DNA of 64,000 nucleotides from Nocardia crassostreae (GCF_001613405.1 NZ_BDCH01000036.1:1-64000); one strand, 5' to 3'. Positions 52,981-62,160 are shown, counted from the first letter of the stretch. The notes: generated from the letters alone by a model not told the origin. Translations and numbers: made by a program.

Positions 52981-53993
52981 CGCGCCGCACCCCGCTTGGC
53001 GAGCACGACCAGCAGCGGCGCGCCGAGGAAGGCGGTGAGAATGCCGACCTCCACCTCCGACGGCCGGGCAATGACGCGACCGAGGACATCGGCCGAGAGC
53101 AGTAGCAGGGGACCCGCGATCAGGCAGCCGGGAATCAGCAGCCGGTGATCGTTGCCGACCGCCAGGCGCACCAGATGCGGTGCGGCCAAACCGATGAACG
53201 AAATGGGTCCCGCGATGGCGACCGCCGAACCGGCGAGCAGGATCACCGCCACCAGCCCCGCGAATCGAATGCGCGCCACCGGAACACCGAGCGCCTGCGC
53301 CGACTCGTCACCCAGCGCCAGGGCATTCAATGCGGGACCCAGCGCGATTCCCAGGATCGCGCCGAGCACCAGGGTGGGCAGCATGGGCACCAGCACATCG
53401 AAGTTGCGTTCGGAGATGGCCCCGGCCAGCCAGAACCGCGCCTCGTCGAGGGTGCGCTCACTGAACAGCATGACCGCCGAGGTCCACGACACCAGCACCA
53501 GTTGCAGCACCGTGCCGCCGAGCACCAGGCGCACCGGATCCAGATCACCGGCGCGCCGTCCGAGCGCGAGCGCGAAGATCGCGGCCGCCGCCGCACCCAC
53601 GAAGGCGAATCCGATGTACTGCACCGGCTGGTTCAGCCCCAGCGCGAAAATGGCCGTGACGACCGCGAATCCGGCGCCCGCATTGATACCGAGGGTGGTC
53701 GGGGCCGCCAGCGGATTGCGGGTGATGCCCTGCACCACCGCACCGGCCAGCCCCAGCGCGGCCCCGACGACCAGCCCGACCACGGTCCGCGGCAGCCGCA
53801 TACCCGTGATGACCATGCCGTCGCGGCTGCGATCGTCACCGAAAAGCGCTGCCAGCACCGTGGGCACAGGCACCGACCGCGCACCCAAGGCCAGGCTGAG
53901 CACGACAATCACGATCAGCGCGGCCAACCCGATGCCGAGCAACGGTATTCGTCTGCGCACCGCCCGCGTACGTGTCGCGTCAACCAAAGTCAC
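52977..53993 (-). CDS. FecCD-family iron-siderophore permease (first subunit)
   Basis: This FecCD permease of 338 residues (from GTG 53993) has MRLPRTVVGLVVGAALGLAGAVVQGITRNPLAAPTTLGINAGA and GPISFIGLAAPHLVRLAVGNDHR. The frame extends to an ATG at 54032, but that ATG lies within the promoter and iron box, so the GTG was preferred. With a -10 element ending about 8 nt before it, the transcript may be leaderless. It is the first gene of the iron-regulated operon. Confidence 0.9.
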   Translation of the reverse strand: MTLVDATRTRAVRRRIPLLGIGLAALIVIVVLSLALGARSVPVPTVLAALFGDDRSRDGMVITGMRLPRTVVGLVVGAALGLAGAVVQGITRNPLAAPTTLGINAGAGFAVVTAIFALGLNQPVQYIGFAFVGAAAAAIFALALGRRAGDLDPVRLVLGGTVLQLVLVSWTSAVMLFSERTLDEARFWLAGAISERNFDVLVPMLPTLVLGAILGIALGPALNALALGDESAQALGVPVARIRFAGLVAVILLAGSAVAIAGPISFIGLAAPHLVRLAVGNDHRLLIPGCLIAGPLLLLSADVLGRVIARPSEVEVGILTAFLGAPLLVVLAKRGAAR

Positions 53994-54004
53994 GAGCCGA
54001 CAGC

Positions 54005-54032
54005 TTAGGTTAGGCGGACCTAAGTCTGTCAA
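54005..54032 (-). promoter_or_regulatory. IdeR/DtxR iron box and promoter of the siderophore importer
   Basis: TTAGGTTAGGCGGACCTAA (54005-54023) matches 17 of 19 positions of the IdeR/DtxR consensus TTAGGTTAGGCTAACCTAA. On the minus strand TTGACA (54027-54032) gives a consensus -35, and TAAGCT overlapping the box is a possible -10 with a long spacer. Iron-loaded regulator bound here would block transcription. Confidence 0.85.
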
Positions 54033-54053
54033 CCCGGCCGCGACGCCGAGCGA

Positions 54054-54716
54054 CTACTTCATGGCCGTCACATACGGTCGCAACCCAAGCGCGATATCCA
54101 CGCACGCCGCGAGCAGCACATCCCGCTCCACCCGATCGAGCACATGCGCGGTCACGAGCCGCGTACCCAGAATGGGCACCCGCAAGGCCGTCCCCGTCCG
54201 GTCCCACCACAAGAAGGTGTCCCCGGCCCCGTTCGCCAGCCGCCCCGCCGACCACCCCTCGACCTCGCGCACCACATCGAGCCGCCCCGCCTCCTCCCCC
54301 ATCCGATCGAGCACGAGCAAATGGAACAGCGCCGCCGTATCCCGATGCTCCGGATCCGGCACGAAGTGGAAAAGCGTTCCCGCCGTGGCCCCCACCACCG
54401 TCGACGTCTCCGCCCGCACGATCTTCCCCACCGCCCCGCCATCGGCCCGCGACACCACCGTCGGCGCATCCCGATGCGAATCCACCCACACCACCGACCC
54501 ATCCGTATAAGTCAGCAGATGTCTTCCCACCCCCACGTTCTGAAACCCGAACAGAATCGCCGCCCTGGCCCCCAGCCCATTCCCGGCCCCCTGCACCCCC
54601 ACCGCCACCGGCTCGTCCGGCCCCGCGGAAAACGTAATGTGCAGCGCCTTGGACCCGCCCAGCCCAGGCGCCACCCGCCCCTCGATCATCATCGAGTCGT
54701 CCCGGCCCTCAGACAT
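54054..54716 (-). CDS. Hypothetical protein, beta-rich
   Basis: The 220-residue soluble protein has alternating short beta-type stretches (LLTYTDGSVVWVDSH, APTVVSRADGGAVGKIVRAETSTVVG, TLFHFVPD) and a C-terminal helical segment (RVERDVLLAACVDIALGLRPYVTAMK). No signal peptide or known motif is present. It resembles conserved hypothetical proteins of Nocardia-type genomes in composition only. Start is ATG 54716. It ends just upstream of the iron box and is not obviously part of the importer operon. Confidence 0.6.
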   Translation of the reverse strand: MSEGRDDSMMIEGRVAPGLGGSKALHITFSAGPDEPVAVGVQGAGNGLGARAAILFGFQNVGVGRHLLTYTDGSVVWVDSHRDAPTVVSRADGGAVGKIVRAETSTVVGATAGTLFHFVPDPEHRDTAALFHLLVLDRMGEEAGRLDVVREVEGWSAGRLANGAGDTFLWWDRTGTALRVPILGTRLVTAHVLDRVERDVLLAACVDIALGLRPYVTAMK

Positions 54717-55061
54717 GCGTCAGATGGTAGGCCCGCCCCCTTTCCCACACACCGACTTTCGCCATGCCGCGTCCCCACCCCGGAGCGCCCCCCGACCACG
54801 CCACGACAGCGGGCACCAACCCACCGACCCGCGCCACTCGCAGCCCCGCGCCCCCGGTCCCGGCCGCCAATCCCAGCTCACGCAACTGGGCAGTCGATCA
54901 CCAGGAACTGGTGGCGGCATCGCGCGAGTAACCCCCGCCACCAGTTCCCGGTCGACGCCGTTTCACTCCGACCCGGCACGGGCGACCCACCGCGACAACA
55001 GAAGGGGACGGCGAAGGGCTCGCGGCCGGGGTTGGCCGCGAGCCCTTGCCGATCAGGGGCG
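54717..55061. other. Non-coding region with a long hairpin
   Basis: No gene is seen in these 345 bp. A perfect 14-bp inverted repeat, GGAACTGGTGGCGG (54904-54917) with CCGCCACCAGTTCC (54935-54948), has a 17-nt loop. Partly matching GTCGA arms extend it on both sides. The region must also hold the promoter for the hypothetical gene at 54716. A terminator for the aztD gene lies at its right end. Confidence 0.5.
55014..55047 (-). terminator. Hairpin terminator of the zinc-uptake operon
   Basis: A perfect 14-bp stem, AAGGGCTCGCGGCC (55014-55027) with GGCCGCGAGCCCTT (55034-55047), has a 6-nt loop. It lies 15 nt beyond the aztD stop in the direction of transcription. Confidence 0.8.
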
Positions 55062-56231
55062 TCAGTGTGCGAGGACGCCGCTGATCTCGTTCACCGCGCC
55101 GGGGAGGGCGACGGTGGCGGTGATGGCGCCGGAGGTCAGGTCGACCTTGTGGACCTTGTTGGTGGCGGGTTCGGTGACGTAGGCGTTGCCGTCACGGACG
55201 AACAGGGCGGGGCGGGGGGACTGCCATTTGAGGGGTTCTTCCCAGGCGGAGATGACCGGGATGGTGCGGGTGATCGTGCCTGCGGCGGGGTCGATTACGT
55301 GGATCTTGCCGTCGGTGCCGAGGACGAGCGCCTCTCCGGCGGGGCCGCGGCCCAGGGAGCGGAAGGTGTAGCTGGGGCCGCCGAGGTTGACCAGGCGCAG
55401 GGTTCCGGTGCGGGTGTCGATCAGGGAAACCTGTTGGGGGCGTTCCAGTTCGGCGTCCTTGTCCTGTTTGTAGTCGCCCAGGACGATCGGGGAGGTCTCG
55501 GTGCCGGACTGGTTGCCGATGCGGCCGTAGGGGGTGGGGGCGGCGACCTTGGTGATCTTGCCGTCGCGGTAGATCAGGGCGCCGGTCTGGCAGCCGACCA
55601 CGATCGCCTCGTCGGCGGCGATGGTTTCGCCGTCGACGCCGGGGCAGTCCTCGTTGCGGGCGATTTCCTTGCGGTCCTTGTCCAGGACCGCGATGCCGGT
55701 GCGCTTGTCCTCGGTGCCGAGGGTGACGACCAGGTTGCCGTTGGCGAGCTGGACCGCGACGCCGTGGTGCGGGGCGGCGGACTTGTAGGTGTCCGTCGGC
55801 GGCTTACCGTCTTCCAGCTTGGCGGGGTCGAAGATGGTGACCTCGCCGCTGCCGTCGGCGAACAGCACGGTCTTTCCGGCGTGGCGGAGCACGTGGCCGG
55901 GCTTGGCGGCGGGGAATTCGATATCGGTGAATTCGCCGTGCACCGCGTCGAGGACCTTGAAGCCCTCGCCGTGGGTGACCATGACGTGGTGGTCGTCTCC
56001 GGCCGGATTGAGGCGGTTGAAGCCGTCCAGCTTCAGGTCGGCCGCCTGGGCGAGGGTGTTGCCGTCGAGCAGGTAGATGCCACCGTCGTAGGTGACCGCC
56101 AAGGGGTTCTCGACGTGCTGGTGTCCGGACTCGTGATTGGACTCGGAATCGTCTGTGCCACAACCGGTTACGGCGATCATGACGGTGGCGAGACCGGCCG
56201 CCGCCTTGGCGGCGTGCGAACGCAAGTGCAT
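55062..56231 (-). CDS. aztD: Zinc metallochaperone AztD-like beta-propeller lipoprotein
   Basis: The 389-residue precursor (ATG 56231 with GGAG at 7 nt) has a signal ending in VTGC with a lipidated Cys. A His-rich start of the mature protein (NHESGHQH) suits zinc binding. The rest is a repeat-built beta propeller, with recurring patterns such as IYLLDGNTL, VTIFDPAKL, LIDTRTGTL and IHVIDPAAGTITR. AztD proteins deliver zinc to the binding protein AztC outside the membrane. Its position directly after aztC supports this. An upstream ATG at 56243 is possible. Confidence 0.8.
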   Translation of the reverse strand: MHLRSHAAKAAAGLATVMIAVTGCGTDDSESNHESGHQHVENPLAVTYDGGIYLLDGNTLAQAADLKLDGFNRLNPAGDDHHVMVTHGEGFKVLDAVHGEFTDIEFPAAKPGHVLRHAGKTVLFADGSGEVTIFDPAKLEDGKPPTDTYKSAAPHHGVAVQLANGNLVVTLGTEDKRTGIAVLDKDRKEIARNEDCPGVDGETIAADEAIVVGCQTGALIYRDGKITKVAAPTPYGRIGNQSGTETSPIVLGDYKQDKDAELERPQQVSLIDTRTGTLRLVNLGGPSYTFRSLGRGPAGEALVLGTDGKIHVIDPAAGTITRTIPVISAWEEPLKWQSPRPALFVRDGNAYVTEPATNKVHKVDLTSGAITATVALPGAVNEISGVLAH

Positions 56232-56266
56232 GTACTGCTCCATCTCTCGTGCGCTATCGGCACATA

Positions 56267-57190
56267 TCAGGGATTGGGCGCGGTGAGACCGCGCACGATG
56301 GCGTCGGTGTTGGCGCGCATCATGTCGAGGTAGGTGCCCGCCCCGCCGCCGGGCTCGGTGAGCGATTCATTGTGCAGGGCAATGACTTTCACGTGGAGTC
56401 CGACCTGTTCGGCCAGCACGCGGGCGAGCTTGTCGGGTTGCGAGGAATCGGCGAAGACCGCATTCACCCCGGCCGCGCGGACAGTGTCGGCGAGCCCGGC
56501 CAGGTCGGTGGCGCTGGGCGAGGCCAGGGTTGTACCGCTGGGAATGACGGCGCCGATCACGTCGAATCCGAAACACTGTGCCAAGTAACCGAATACGTGG
56601 TGATTGGTGACCAGCTTGCGCTTCTCGGGCGAGATGGTGGCGAAGCTCTCGGTCATCCAGGTGGTGAGCTGGTCGACCTCGGCCAGGTAGCGGTCGGCAT
56701 TGGCGCGCACCGCGGCGGCGTCGATACCGTCGATACGCTCGACGACCTCGTCGCGGATCACCTCGACGGCGCGCCGCACCCGGGTCGGATCGGTCCAGAA
56801 GTGCGGGTCGGCGGTATTCGCATCCTCGATGGCCCGGTAGTTGATCGGATCGACGTGCGCGCCGACGGCCAGCGTCGGCACGCCCGCGTCCGCGGCGGCG
56901 GTGACCGCGCGTCCGGCGCCTTCCTCCAGGCCCAGGCCGTTGTGCACGATGAGCCCGGCGCGCTCCAGCCCGGCGGCCTGCTGCGCGGTGAGAGCGAACT
57001 GGTGCGGATCGGCATTGGGCGGCATGAGGACCGTCACCTCGGCCGCAGTGCCGACGACGGCCTTGGTGATGTCACCGAGAATGTTTGTGGTGAACATGAT
57101 TTCGGTGCCGCGACCCTCGCCGCCCGAGCAGGCGGTGAGCGACAGGGCCAGGGTGAGCGCCGCCAGGACGCCTCTGACAGCGATTCTCAT
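56267..57190 (-). CDS. aztC: Zinc ABC transporter substrate-binding lipoprotein
   Basis: The 307-residue cluster A-I metal-binding protein has a lipobox LTAC at Cys21. Metal ligands are visible: His63 in NADPHQF, His130 in ADPHFW (nearby), His197/198 in TNHHVF and an acidic ligand in FADSSQPD near 248. The long central helix is present. The family takes up zinc or manganese; the Zur-type box and AztD partner favour zinc. The stop of the aztB fusion overlaps its start by 4 nt. Confidence 0.92.
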   Translation of the reverse strand: MRIAVRGVLAALTLALSLTACSGGEGRGTEIMFTTNILGDITKAVVGTAAEVTVLMPPNADPHQFALTAQQAAGLERAGLIVHNGLGLEEGAGRAVTAAADAGVPTLAVGAHVDPINYRAIEDANTADPHFWTDPTRVRRAVEVIRDEVVERIDGIDAAAVRANADRYLAEVDQLTTWMTESFATISPEKRKLVTNHHVFGYLAQCFGFDVIGAVIPSGTTLASPSATDLAGLADTVRAAGVNAVFADSSQPDKLARVLAEQVGLHVKVIALHNESLTEPGGGAGTYLDMMRANTDAIVRGLTAPNP

Positions 57191-59187
57191 CGGCCGGTCT
57201 CCACCAGGTAGGTCGGGGCGCCCTCGACCGGCAGCTTCCGAGCGGCGCGTAGGTTGTCGCGGTAATCGATCTCGTGGACGACCCGGGCCTGCGGATCGTT
57301 GACATAGGCACGGCTGGTGTCGATTTCGATCACCGGCGCGCTGCCCTCGGGGACGGGTCCGGGCAGCAACGGCAGCTGGCCGGTCGGCACCCCGGTCGCG
57401 GGGTGGTATCCGCGCAGCACCCCGTCGCGGGTCAGCACCAGCAATACCGACCCCTCACCGGCCGTATTCGCCGACGCCGCGGGTCCAGATTCCACCAAAG
57501 TCCATGTCTTGGCGCGGATATCGAGCACCCACACACCCCGCGCGCCCGCCGGGGCGACGAGCGTGGTGCTGCCGGGCCGATGCGTGAACACGGTGGCGCG
57601 CTCGGCGTCGGGCACCTGCAGCGGGTACGGAATCTTGGTCGCGGCGAATCCCTCATCGGTGTGCGAAACCACCAGCGCCCCATCGGCGCACCCGAAGACG
57701 ACACCCCGGCGCGTGACCGCGGACCCCCGCGGAACCGGGCAGGATTCGCCGAGCAGGGTCACGGCCGCGTCGTCACGGTCACGAATCTCGGCCCGCCCCG
57801 AATCCGGCCGGACCACAACGAGATTCTCCGAATAGGGCACGGCGAGCCCGTCGACCACACACTTCTCGACGATCGTGCCCGCATCCAGCGCGACCCGATC
57901 CAGCAGCGCGGTCCGCGAGCCGAATTGCACGGCGGTGAGCGCCACATCACCGTGCACCCCCGTCACCCCGGCGCGCGCGAGCACGCCGATCTCCCGGGGA
58001 TTCGTGCGGTAGTAGTGCATGTGATCGCCGTGATCGACCACCCACGCGCCCCCGTCCACGATGTGCACCCGCCCACCGTCGGACACGAACGCGTACCGAT
58101 CATCGCGGGCCAGTCCCTCGACCCCCGCCACCGTGCCGATCTCGGCGACCTGCTCGGTGATCAGATCGAGAACCTGAACCCGCCCGGTTCCCTTGTCGGC
58201 CAGCACGACTCGCGGCTGTTCCTCCGCCGTCTCCTCCGCACCGGGCACATACCCGTGCGGCAGCTCGTCGGCCGTGTCGTCGACCGCAGCGGCGCCGCAT
58301 CCGGCGAGCGGCAGCACGGCTGCCGCAATAGCCAGCGCGGCAACGGTATTCACCCCTCCCCCACGCAGCCGCACCCGCTCGCGCAGCCACGACGCGGCCA
58401 TCGAGACGAAGAACAGCCCGACCGCGATCACCGCGATACTCGCCCCGGCCGCCGTCCCGGCATGCCAGGACACCAGCAGCCCGGACACGGTCGCGAAACA
58501 GCCCAGCGCCGCGGCGAGGGCCATGATCACCGGAATCCGATCGGCCCACAATGCGGCCGCCGCGGGCGGCGCGATCAGCAATCCGAACACCAGCAATGTC
58601 CCGACCAGATGGAACGACGCCACGATCGCCAGCGTCACCAGCCCCAGCAGCGCCGCATGCGCCAGCCGCGGCCGCAAGCCCAGCGTCTGCGCCTTGCGCG
58701 CATCGAAGGCCAGCGCCACGAATGCCCGATGCCCCAGCACGGCGATCACCCCCGCCAGCACCACCGCGACCGCCAGATACCCCAGATCCCGCGGGCGAAT
58801 GGCCAGCACGTCCCCGAACAGGAATCCGGTCACATCCACCGCGAACGACCCGGACCGCGACACGATCAGCACACCCAGCGACAGCATCCCCACGAACAGC
58901 AATCCGATGGAGGTATCCGGCGAGAACCGCGGATTCCGCCCCAGCGCAGACACTCCCCACGCCATGGCCGCAGCGCTGAAAGCCGCCCCCACCAACAGAT
59001 TTCCGCCCAGCAGCGAGGCCACCGCCACCCCCGGCAGCATGCCGTGCGCCATGGCGTCCCACAGAAATGCCATGCCCCGCAACACAACCCAGTTCCCCGC
59101 AATGGCGCATACGCACGAAACGAGCAGCCCGCCCCACAGCGCCCGCTGCACGAAACCGACCTCGAAGGGAGTGATGAGCCATTCCAT
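57187..59187 (-). CDS. aztB: Zinc ABC permease fused to a lipoprotein-like beta propeller
   Basis: From ATG 59187 one intact 666-residue frame encodes two parts. Residues ~1-275 are an ABC-3 family metal permease with about eight helices (LRGMAFLWDAMAHGMLPGVAV; LLVFGLLIAPPAAAALWADRIPV). Then comes a stretch that looks like a second lipoprotein signal peptide (Val-Asn-Thr-Val, an Ala/Leu core, LPLAGC) and a ~340-residue beta-propeller domain (VVLADKGTGRVQVLDL, RVHIVDGGAWVVDHGDHMHYY). A GTG at the junction could also start a separate propeller lipoprotein by reinitiation. It lies divergent from aztA over a Zur-type box. Confidence 0.85.
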   Translation of the reverse strand: MEWLITPFEVGFVQRALWGGLLVSCVCAIAGNWVVLRGMAFLWDAMAHGMLPGVAVASLLGGNLLVGAAFSAAAMAWGVSALGRNPRFSPDTSIGLLFVGMLSLGVLIVSRSGSFAVDVTGFLFGDVLAIRPRDLGYLAVAVVLAGVIAVLGHRAFVALAFDARKAQTLGLRPRLAHAALLGLVTLAIVASFHLVGTLLVFGLLIAPPAAAALWADRIPVIMALAAALGCFATVSGLLVSWHAGTAAGASIAVIAVGLFFVSMAASWLRERVRLRGGGVNTVAALAIAAAVLPLAGCGAAAVDDTADELPHGYVPGAEETAEEQPRVVLADKGTGRVQVLDLITEQVAEIGTVAGVEGLARDDRYAFVSDGGRVHIVDGGAWVVDHGDHMHYYRTNPREIGVLARAGVTGVHGDVALTAVQFGSRTALLDRVALDAGTIVEKCVVDGLAVPYSENLVVVRPDSGRAEIRDRDDAAVTLLGESCPVPRGSAVTRRGVVFGCADGALVVSHTDEGFAATKIPYPLQVPDAERATVFTHRPGSTTLVAPAGARGVWVLDIRAKTWTLVESGPAASANTAGEGSVLLVLTRDGVLRGYHPATGVPTGQLPLLPGPVPEGSAPVIEIDTSRAYVNDPQARVVHEIDYRDNLRAARKLPVEGAPTYLVETGR

Positions 59188-59204
59188 GGACCGGGACGAT
59201 ATAT

Positions 59205-59219
59205 TGAAAACGATTTTCG
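59205..59219. promoter_or_regulatory. Zur-type operator between aztB and aztA
   Basis: TGAAAACGATTTTCG closely matches the actinobacterial Zur box type TGAAAATGATTTTCA, with dyad arms GAAAA and TTTTC. It lies in the 51-bp gap between the divergent starts 59187 and 59239, so one repressor can shut both transcripts when zinc is plentiful. Confidence 0.85.
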
Positions 59220-59238
59220 TTTCAAGTGAGGTGATGTG

Positions 59239-59916
59239 ATGCACAGCCCGGCCGACCCGGCGCTACGGATCCACCGGGTGTGCGCGGCATACGGCGGCAC
59301 CGCGGTGCTGCACGAGGTCACAGCCGAGATTCCACGTGGCCGAGTGACGGCCGTGGCGGGTCCGAACGGATCGGGCAAGTCCACGCTGCTCGGAGTGCTC
59401 GCCGGTGTCATCACACCGACCGCCGGGACGATCGAGCATGCCGGAGTCCGGCGACCCGCATTGGCCGTCCAGCAAGCGAGCGTTCCGCCGACCCTGCCGA
59501 TCACCGTGCGCGAGACGGTCGCCATGGGCCGCTGGGCCGAGCGCGGACCGTGGCGGCGGCTCACCCGAGCCGACAAGGCGATCGTGGACGCGTGCCTGGA
59601 GCGCATGGCCATCGCCGATCTCGCGCACCGGCCGCTGACCGCGCTGTCGGGCGGACAGCGTCAACGCGCCTTGCTCGCACAGGCTCTCGCACAGGAATCG
59701 GATCTGCTGCTGCTCGACGAACCGGCCACCGGACTCGACTCCGACTCCGAGGAGGAGATCGCGGCGGCACTGCGGGCGGCGGCCGCGGACGGCGTCACCG
59801 TCGTGCACGCCACCCACGATCGCGAGGCCGCGCTGCGGGCGCACCATCGGCTGAGTCTGCGCGCGGGCCGATTGACCGAACCGGACGAACCGGCCGCGGA
59901 CACACGGGTGCGATAA
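59239..59916 (+). CDS. aztA: Zinc ABC transporter ATPase
   Basis: The 225-residue ATPase has Walker A GPNGSGKST (residues 41-49), signature LSGGQRQRALLAQALAQ, Walker B DLLLLDEPATGLDS and switch His in VVHATHDREAALRAH. GAGGTG stands 7 nt before the ATG at 59239; a GTG at 59236 is an alternative. It is transcribed away from its permease but shares the operator. It energises zinc import with aztB and aztC. Confidence 0.93.
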   Translation: MHSPADPALRIHRVCAAYGGTAVLHEVTAEIPRGRVTAVAGPNGSGKSTLLGVLAGVITPTAGTIEHAGVRRPALAVQQASVPPTLPITVRETVAMGRWAERGPWRRLTRADKAIVDACLERMAIADLAHRPLTALSGGQRQRALLAQALAQESDLLLLDEPATGLDSDSEEEIAAALRAAAADGVTVVHATHDREAALRAHHRLSLRAGRLTEPDEPAADTRVR

Positions 59917-59953
59917 GACCCGTTGCCATCGGTCGGCCTGTTTCGATGGTCGG

Positions 59954-60649
59954 GTGTCGAATGCGGACCGCCGACGATTCCGGGTCGCCCACAGCACCCG
60001 CAGCCTCGCGTTGCTGCTGGTGATCGTGATCCTACTCCAGTTCGGTTACCCCATCACCCTGTGCGGCGAATGGTGGACCGCGCTGTACATGCTGCTCTAC
60101 GTCGGCATGGTCTTCTACGGCACGGCCGTCACCCGCGAGGCGAGCGAGCGCGGGAATCTCATCGTGCCGTTGGGCGTGATCTTCCTCGGGCTGGCCGTGT
60201 GGTTCACTATCGATCAGAAGAGCCGCGCCGCCACCCTGAGCATGCTCATCGCGGTCTCGGTGTTCATGCTCGCCTTGTTGATCACCCTGGGGCGCTTCGT
60301 CTTCCGGCGCCGCAATGCCGTGAGCCTCGATCTCATCCTGAGTGCGGTGAGCACCTATCTGATCATCGGCGGCTTCTTCGGCGCATTGAGCGGCGTCCTG
60401 GAAATCCTGCACCCGGGCAGCTACGCCGACCCGGCCACGCCGGGGGTGTCACCGCAGTGGCAGCAGATGGTCTACTTCAGCTTCGTCACGCTGGCGACGC
60501 TCGGCTACGGCGATATCGTCCCCGTCGCGCCGTGGGCGCGCTCGCTGGCCTCGTTCGAAACCGTGCTCGGCACGCTGTTTCTCGCGATCGTCATCTCCCG
60601 GCTGGTCGGAATATGGTCCAGTACGCACGCAGCTCGCGACGACGACTGA
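59954..60649 (+). CDS. Two-pore-type potassium channel family protein
   Basis: The 231-residue membrane protein has about six hydrophobic segments. The last two flank a pore loop with the selectivity filter TLGYGD (residues 182-187, in TLATLGYGDIVP). The start is GTG. The first four segments form an extra membrane domain, as in bacterial ion-channel (Ion_trans_2) proteins lacking a cytosolic RCK domain. It should conduct K+ passively. It is 37 nt after aztA but has no obvious link to zinc uptake. Confidence 0.88.
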   Translation: MSNADRRRFRVAHSTRSLALLLVIVILLQFGYPITLCGEWWTALYMLLYVGMVFYGTAVTREASERGNLIVPLGVIFLGLAVWFTIDQKSRAATLSMLIAVSVFMLALLITLGRFVFRRRNAVSLDLILSAVSTYLIIGGFFGALSGVLEILHPGSYADPATPGVSPQWQQMVYFSFVTLATLGYGDIVPVAPWARSLASFETVLGTLFLAIVISRLVGIWSSTHAARDDD

Positions 60650-60653
60650 CCGG

Positions 60654-61403
60654 CTACTCCGGTTCCCGTTCCTGCAGTAGCGAATTCGCGAGCACCGCCA
60701 CCGGCTGCCGCGCGACCCGGCCGTGCCCGGGCACCAGGATCTCGGCATCGTAGGCGGCCAGTGAACGGGCCGCCGTGCGCGCGCCCTCCTCGTCGTGGTT
60801 GAACACGGTCGGCAGCACCTGCGGACCGTCGTGCGCGACGATGGGATGACCGGTCACCAGCGTGTCACCGCTGAAAAGCACCTTCTCCGAAGGCATCAGG
60901 TAGGAGGTGTGGCCGATGGTGTGACCGGGCGTCGGAATGGCGGTGAACCCACCGGGCAGGGCCGCCAGCACGGAATCCTCGACCGCCGTGGCCGTCGGCA
61001 CCTTGGTGATGAGCCCGCTCTTGACCGCCCACACGGTCTGCATCACCCATTTGGCGCCGCCCGGAACGAACAGCTGCTCGAGCATCTCCACGGGCGTGAT
61101 CTGCTGCTGGAAGTCGCGATGCGCGTGCGGCACCTCGGCGGCCCCGGTGTAGACGGGCATGCCGACCTTCTCGACCAGCAGCGGAATCCCGCCCATGTGG
61201 TCGAGATGCGCGTGGGTCAGCAGTACCGCGGCGATATCGGCGATATCGTGCCCGATCTGCCGCACCGAGGCGAGCACATCGTGCGCATCGGCGGGATATC
61301 CGGCGTCGACGACCGTCACCCCCGACTCGCCGGTCACCAACGCCCAGTTCACATTCGTTCCGGCGACGGCGTACACCGACTCCGATACCTGCTCGATCCG
61401 CAT
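60654..61403 (-). CDS. Metallo-beta-lactamase-fold hydrolase
   Basis: The 249-residue protein has the metal motif THAHLDHMGG (His64, His66, Asp68, His69). Further ligands are in TPGHTIGHTSYL, LFSGDTLVTGHP (bridging Asp) and PGHGRVAR. This is the glyoxalase-II/quorum-quenching type layout. ATG 61403 was chosen because AGGG lies about 8 nt upstream; the GTG at 61409 is too close. The substrate is unknown. It converges on the channel gene with only 4 nt between stops. Confidence 0.88.
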   Translation of the reverse strand: MRIEQVSESVYAVAGTNVNWALVTGESGVTVVDAGYPADAHDVLASVRQIGHDIADIAAVLLTHAHLDHMGGIPLLVEKVGMPVYTGAAEVPHAHRDFQQQITPVEMLEQLFVPGGAKWVMQTVWAVKSGLITKVPTATAVEDSVLAALPGGFTAIPTPGHTIGHTSYLMPSEKVLFSGDTLVTGHPIVAHDGPQVLPTVFNHDEEGARTAARSLAAYDAEILVPGHGRVARQPVAVLANSLLQEREPE

Positions 61404-61499
61404 TGCCACGCCCTAGGGTCGAATCCTGCCCGCCAGTTCTCCGAACAGGATACGTCCGCGACCCCGCACCGAATAACGGTGCGATCAAAGGCGTATCAC

Positions 61500-62075
61500 T
61501 CAGGCGAGGGCGAAGGTCAGCAGCTGAGCCGGTCCACCCGCCTCCCGCGACCACGAATAGCCGAACCACACGCCCGGGGTCATCTCCCGAATCTCGTCGT
61601 ACAGTTGCGGACTCGGCGACGGCCGGTAGTCCAGCACCCAGGCCGGGCCGCCGTCGAACAGCGCCGGACCCAGGTACACGTCCGCGGGCCACCCCTCGAT
61701 TCCGGCCGGGGTGATCCGATTCATCAGATAGCCGCCGCCGGGGCCAGTGTAGAAGGTCTTGCCGATCCAGACCGCCGGGGCCCAGGACTGCATATCGATC
61801 GGCCGGATGACCCAGCCGTTCTTCACGCCCATCGGCACCGCGCCCGGGGAGGCATCGCGGAAGAGGGCGTCCTGCTGCGCCGGATTGCACCGGAAGCGCA
61901 GCGAATCGATGGTTGCCGCACGGTCGCCCGTATACAGCACGCAGCCGCCGCCGTAATCGGCGTCGGCATGGGCGACGGGTGCGGCCGGTGGGCCGAGCAC
62001 GAGCGCTGCCCCGAGTCCAGCGGGAACGATCCACCGCGTCAGGGCATAGAGACGAGCTTTATGGCTGGTACGCAT
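61500..62075 (-). CDS. Secreted protein of unknown function
   Basis: The 191-residue precursor has a Sec signal peptide (basic start, Ala/Leu/Pro core) with an AHA-like cleavage site near residue 37. The mature part is aromatic and Gly-rich and has two Cys (GGGCVLYTG, RFRCNPAQQ) that can pair. Segments such as GVKNGWVIRPIDMQSWAPAVW and GPGGGYLMNRITPAGIEGW suggest a compact beta fold. I do not recognise the family; it is likely specific to Nocardia-like genera. Confidence 0.7.
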   Translation of the reverse strand: MRTSHKARLYALTRWIVPAGLGAALVLGPPAAPVAHADADYGGGCVLYTGDRAATIDSLRFRCNPAQQDALFRDASPGAVPMGVKNGWVIRPIDMQSWAPAVWIGKTFYTGPGGGYLMNRITPAGIEGWPADVYLGPALFDGGPAWVLDYRPSPSPQLYDEIREMTPGVWFGYSWSREAGGPAQLLTFALA

Positions 62076-62160
62076 TTGGGGCCTCCGCAGGACAACCCCG
62101 ACCTATCCGCGATGCTAGTTCGCTATCAGTTAACCGATTGGAACCGTCACCAAACCGCAA

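Noticed and set aside
57274..59229. Open frame of 651 codons on the plus strand
   Set aside because: Exactly antisense to the aztB fusion gene and rich in His/Arg/Pro/Gln; no ribosome-binding site or recognisable motif.
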